Of a stretch of 64,000 nucleotides of DNA, positions 60,502-64,000 are shown in pieces. Origin of the DNA: an uncultured Faecalibacterium sp. GTDB taxonomy: Bacteria > Bacillota > Clostridia > Oscillospirales > Ruminococcaceae. The notes beneath the pieces are model-generated. The model saw only the letters and a program-made list of their open reading frames with translations, had not been told where the DNA came from and ran no database searches. The DNA is taken from NCBI GenBank assembly GCA_934547065.1, contig CAKTEF010000008.1:11186-75185 (forward strand), given 5' to 3'. Each line of letters opens with the position of its first letter. The first letter of the stretch is position 1. A program made the translations under genes and the position numbers.

Positions 60502-61287
60502 ATGGCATTTGTAAAAACCGAGGTGCAGGGCGCAGTCGAGATCATCACCATCGACCGCCCGAAGGCACTGAACGCCCTGAACCCCGAAGTCCTGGCCGAC
60601 CTGAAAGCAGCATTTGAGGCTGTGGATCAGGAGACCATCCGCTGCATCGTCCTGACGGGCGAGGGCGACAAGAGCTTTGTGGCAGGCGCTGATATCGGTT
60701 CCATGAGCACCATGACCAAGGCCGAGGGCGAAGCGTTCGGCAAGCTGGGCAATGATGTGTTCCTGATGATCGAAAGCTTCCCCATCCCCGTCATTGCAGC
60801 CGTCAACGGCTTTGCATTGGGCGGCGGTAATGAGCTGGCCATGAGCTGCGACATCCGCATCTGCTCCGACAACGCTGTGTTCGGTCAGCCGGAAGTCGGC
60901 CTGGGCATCACCCCGGGCTTCGGCGGCACCCAGCGCCTGGCCCGTCTGGTCGGCATGGGCATGGCAAAGCAGCTGGTCTACTCGGCCCTGAACATCAAGG
61001 CCGACGAGGCTCTGCGCATTGGCCTGGTCAATGCCGTGTATCCGCAGGCTGAGCTGATGGAAAACGTGCTGAAGCTGGCCGGCAAGATCGCCAAGAACGC
61101 TCCCATTGCAGTGCGCAACTGCAAGAAAGCCATCAACGACGGCATCAGCCTGCCCATTGAGAAGGCGGTTGAGGTCGAGGAAAAGCTGTTCGGCGATTGC
61201 TTCGAGACCCACGATCAGAAAGAGGGCATGGCCTGCTTCCTGAGCCGTGAGAAACCCAAGCCCAAGGCAGTGTTCACCAACAACTGA
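60502..61287 (+). CDS. crt: 3-hydroxybutyryl-CoA dehydratase (crotonase)
   Basis: 261 residues from the ATG 8 nt after GGAGG. ITIDRPKALNALNPEVL, FVAGADIGSM (oxyanion loop), AAVNGFALGGGNELAMSCDIRI, and FGQPEVGLGITPGFGGTQRL, with both catalytic Glu, match Crt closely. It removes water from 3-hydroxybutyryl-CoA to give crotonyl-CoA. Confidence 0.95.
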   Translation: MAFVKTEVQGAVEIITIDRPKALNALNPEVLADLKAAFEAVDQETIRCIVLTGEGDKSFVAGADIGSMSTMTKAEGEAFGKLGNDVFLMIESFPIPVIAAVNGFALGGGNELAMSCDIRICSDNAVFGQPEVGLGITPGFGGTQRLARLVGMGMAKQLVYSALNIKADEALRIGLVNAVYPQAELMENVLKLAGKIAKNAPIAVRNCKKAINDGISLPIEKAVEVEEKLFGDCFETHDQKEGMACFLSREKPKPKAVFTNN

Positions 61288-61318
61288 TCCTGCCGCATTC
61301 AAACTGTAAATCAATTCT

Positions 61319-61362
61319 GGTCTTGTCCCTGCTGCCCGGCAGAATGGGCAGCGGGGGAGACC
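61319..61362 (+). other. Intercistronic hairpin between crt and hbd
   Basis: GGTCTTGTCCCTGCTGCCC pairs with GGGCAGCGGGGGAGACC (with bulges), followed by an A-rich stretch and the hbd ribosome-binding site. No T-run, so it is more likely an RNA-processing or stability structure than a terminator. Confidence 0.5.
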
Positions 61363-61384
61363 TTATAAAAAAGGAGAGATTCCT

Positions 61385-62257
61385 ATGAAGATCGGTGTTA
61401 TTGGCGCTGGCACGATGGGCCAGGGCATCGCAAAGGCATTTGCACAGGTTGAGGGCAACACCGTTGCTCTGTGCGATATCAAGCAGGAGTGGGCCGAGAA
61501 TGGTCTGGCAAAGATCAAGAAAGGCTACGAGAAGCTGGTTGCCAAGGGCAAGATGACGCAGGAGAAGGCAGACGCGATCGTTGCTGCCATCACCCCGGGC
61601 CTGAAAGAAGACCTGTGTGCTGACTGCGATCTGGTCGTTGAGGCAGCCTTTGAGGACATGAAGGTCAAGCAGACCACCTTTGGCGAGCTGGATAAGATCT
61701 GCAAGCCGGAGTGTGTCTTTGCCTCCAACACTTCTTCTCTGTCCATCACCGAGATCGGCAAGGGCCTGAGCCGTCCGCTGATCGGCATGCACTTCTTCAA
61801 CCCCGCAGACCGCATGAAGCTGATCGAGGTCATCGCAGGCTGCAACACTCCTGCTGAGACCGTTGAGAAGATCAAGGAGATCTCCGTTGCCATCGGCAAG
61901 CAGCCGGTTCAGGTCAACGAGGCTGCAGGCTTCGTCGTCAACCGCATCCTGATCCCCATGATCAACGAAGCAGCTTTCATCAAGATGGAGGGTGTCTCCG
62001 ATATCGCAGGCATCGACACCGCCATGAAGCTGGGTGCAAACCACCCCATGGGACCCCTGGAACTGGGCGACTTCATCGGCCTGGATATCTGCCTGGCCAT
62101 CATGGATGTCCTGTACAAGGAGACCGGCGACAGCAAGTACCGTGCATGCCCGCTGATCCGTAAGATGGTCCGCGGCGGCAACCTGGGCTGCAAGACCGGC
62201 AAGGGCTTCTACGTTTACAACGCAGACCGCACCAAGACCCCGGTCGATCAGCTGTAA
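61385..62257 (+). CDS. hbd: 3-hydroxybutyryl-CoA dehydrogenase
   Basis: 290 residues, AAGGAGAG site. MKIGVIGAGTMGQGIAKAFAQ is the NAD loop; FASNTSSLSITEIG, GMHFFNPADRMKLIEVI with the catalytic His, and NEAAGFVVNRILIPMINEA follow, and the C-terminal domain has MGPLELGDFIGLDICLAIMD. It reduces acetoacetyl-CoA to 3-hydroxybutyryl-CoA. Confidence 0.96.
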   Translation: MKIGVIGAGTMGQGIAKAFAQVEGNTVALCDIKQEWAENGLAKIKKGYEKLVAKGKMTQEKADAIVAAITPGLKEDLCADCDLVVEAAFEDMKVKQTTFGELDKICKPECVFASNTSSLSITEIGKGLSRPLIGMHFFNPADRMKLIEVIAGCNTPAETVEKIKEISVAIGKQPVQVNEAAGFVVNRILIPMINEAAFIKMEGVSDIAGIDTAMKLGANHPMGPLELGDFIGLDICLAIMDVLYKETGDSKYRACPLIRKMVRGGNLGCKTGKGFYVYNADRTKTPVDQL

Positions 62258-62271
62258 ATTCTGAAAAACAT

Positions 62272-62305
62272 TTCTCCCGGCTGCGGGGAAAGCGGTCGGG
62301 AGGAA
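62272..62305 (+). other. Intercistronic hairpin between hbd and bcd
   Basis: TTCTCCCG/CGGGAGGAA around a GC-rich loop; a second small stem CGGGC/GCCCG follows at about 62318-62332. The third hairpin in three successive gaps of this operon. Confidence 0.5.
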
Positions 62306-62367
62306 TTTGTTTGCAATCGGGCTGCGGCCCGGTCACTGAAAAATAGACCCGTTAGGAGGATATAGCG

Positions 62368-63537
<1,170 letters not shown>

Positions 63538-63554
63538 GGGAGGTAAGATTTACA

Positions 63555-64000
63555 ATGAAAGCAATTGTTTGTGTAAAGCAGGTTCCTGATACCTCCGGCA
63601 AGGTCGCCGTTAAACCCGATGGCACCCTGGACCGTGCTTCGATGGCAACCATCACCAACCCCGATGACCTGAACGCTCTGGAGGCTGCTCTGAAGCTCAA
63701 GGACGCTACCGGCTGCGAAGTCGTTGTAGTCACCATGGGTCCCCCGCCGGCCGAGGGCATGCTGCGTGAGCTGCTGGCCCGCGGTGCCGACAAGGCAGTG
63801 CTGGTCTCCGGCCGCGAGTTCGGCGGTTCCGATACCTTTGCAACCAGCCAGATCCTGGCTGCCGCCGTCAACAAGATCGGCGTTGGCCCGGAGGACGTTG
63901 TGTTCTGCGGCCGTCAGGCAATTGATGGCGATACCGCACAGGTCGGCCCCCAGATCGCTGAAAAGCTGCATCTGCCGCAGGTCACCTACGTTGCCGACAT
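63555..64000 (+). CDS. etfB: Electron transfer flavoprotein subunit beta (3' end outside window)
   Basis: The first 148 residues are visible. GGGAGG lies before ATG 17 nt after bcd. MKAIVCVKQVPDTSGKVAVK and ITNPDDLNALEAALKLKD, then VVTMGPPPAEGMLRELLARGADKAVLVS and FCGRQAIDGDTAQVGPQIAEKL, are EtfB motifs of the Bcd-linked type. It pairs with EtfA, expected next, to bifurcate electrons with Bcd. Confidence 0.95.
   Translation, partial: MKAIVCVKQVPDTSGKVAVKPDGTLDRASMATITNPDDLNALEAALKLKDATGCEVVVVTMGPPPAEGMLRELLARGADKAVLVSGREFGGSDTFATSQILAAAVNKIGVGPEDVVFCGRQAIDGDTAQVGPQIAEKLHLPQVTYVAD

Overview
The window is a compact stretch of chromosome from a GC-rich, low-redundancy Clostridia genome. Gene content points to Faecalibacterium or a close relative in the Oscillospiraceae/Ruminococcaceae. 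The main reasons are a 448-residue butyryl-CoA:acetate CoA-transferase divergent from a coaD-thl-crt-hbd-bcd-etfB butyrate operon, a SCIFF peptide with its radical SAM maturase, a yicC-remA-gmk-priA-def-fmt-rsmB-rlmN-prpC-prkC-rsgA-thiN-spoVM cluster in Firmicutes order, and remnants of sporulation genes (gerW/ytfJ, spoVM). I saw no rRNA, CRISPR array, transposase or prophage. Species identity is inference.

Layout. 0-4 kb: the C-terminal part of a secreted 5'-nucleotidase, a convergent Ser/Gly-rich beta-helix lipoprotein whose 3' end looks damaged, a Cof-type HAD phosphatase, and tRNA-Gln(CUG). 3.7-7.4 kb: a DUF2508 protein, a strongly structured intergenic element, then scfA-scfB with an overlapping PLP decarboxylase. 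7.6-10.5 kb: two GT4 glycosyltransferases resembling the LafA/LafB glycolipid synthases, the first fused to a VTT/DedA-like membrane domain. 10.5-13.6 kb: a csoR-copA copper operon in which a CopZ-like domain is fused to the ATPase C-terminus behind an internal Shine-Dalgarno sequence. 13.7-15.8 kb: a sugar isomerase-like TIM barrel, an esterase-fold protein lacking the nucleophilic serine, a DUF4250 protein and rpmB. 16-20.1 kb: site-2 protease, scpA-scpB, DUF2953, gerW and an RsuA-family pseudouridine synthase. 20.2-23.4 kb: a three-gene biotin-dependent carboxyltransferase operon. 23.7-36 kb: the long housekeeping/translation cluster, ending in a 26-codon spoVM. 36-44.2 kb: a peptide-binding lipoprotein, murD, GNAT, methionine gamma-lyase-like protein, aminotransferase and PepC, with short palindromic repeats between some of them. 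44.3-49 kb: a histidine kinase/response regulator pair beside a secreted FMN/FAD flavoenzyme whose promoter carries paired TTAAG direct repeats. 49-52.8 kb: mgsA and a proC-proB-proA operon. 53-56.8 kb: TetR regulator, a small ORF, a radical SAM protein and an AI-2E transporter. 56.8-64 kb: the butyrate genes, cut off inside etfB.

How the parts fit: acetyl-CoA is condensed by Thl, reduced by Hbd, dehydrated by Crt, reduced by Bcd with electron-transferring flavoprotein, and released as butyrate by the CoA-transferase. The CoA-transferase and the coaD-thl operon are divergent across a 377-bp control region that contains an inverted repeat and a Rex-like site. The carboxyltransferase operon resembles a Propionibacterium-type transcarboxylase (oxaloacetate-side 5S, biotin 1.3S and acyl-CoA-side 12S subunits, with no biotin carboxylase nearby). 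The points I think most worth a second look are the LafA-VTT fusion, the CopA-CopZ fusion with internal start, the transcarboxylase, the two-component/flavoenzyme locus with its direct repeats, and the butyrate control region.
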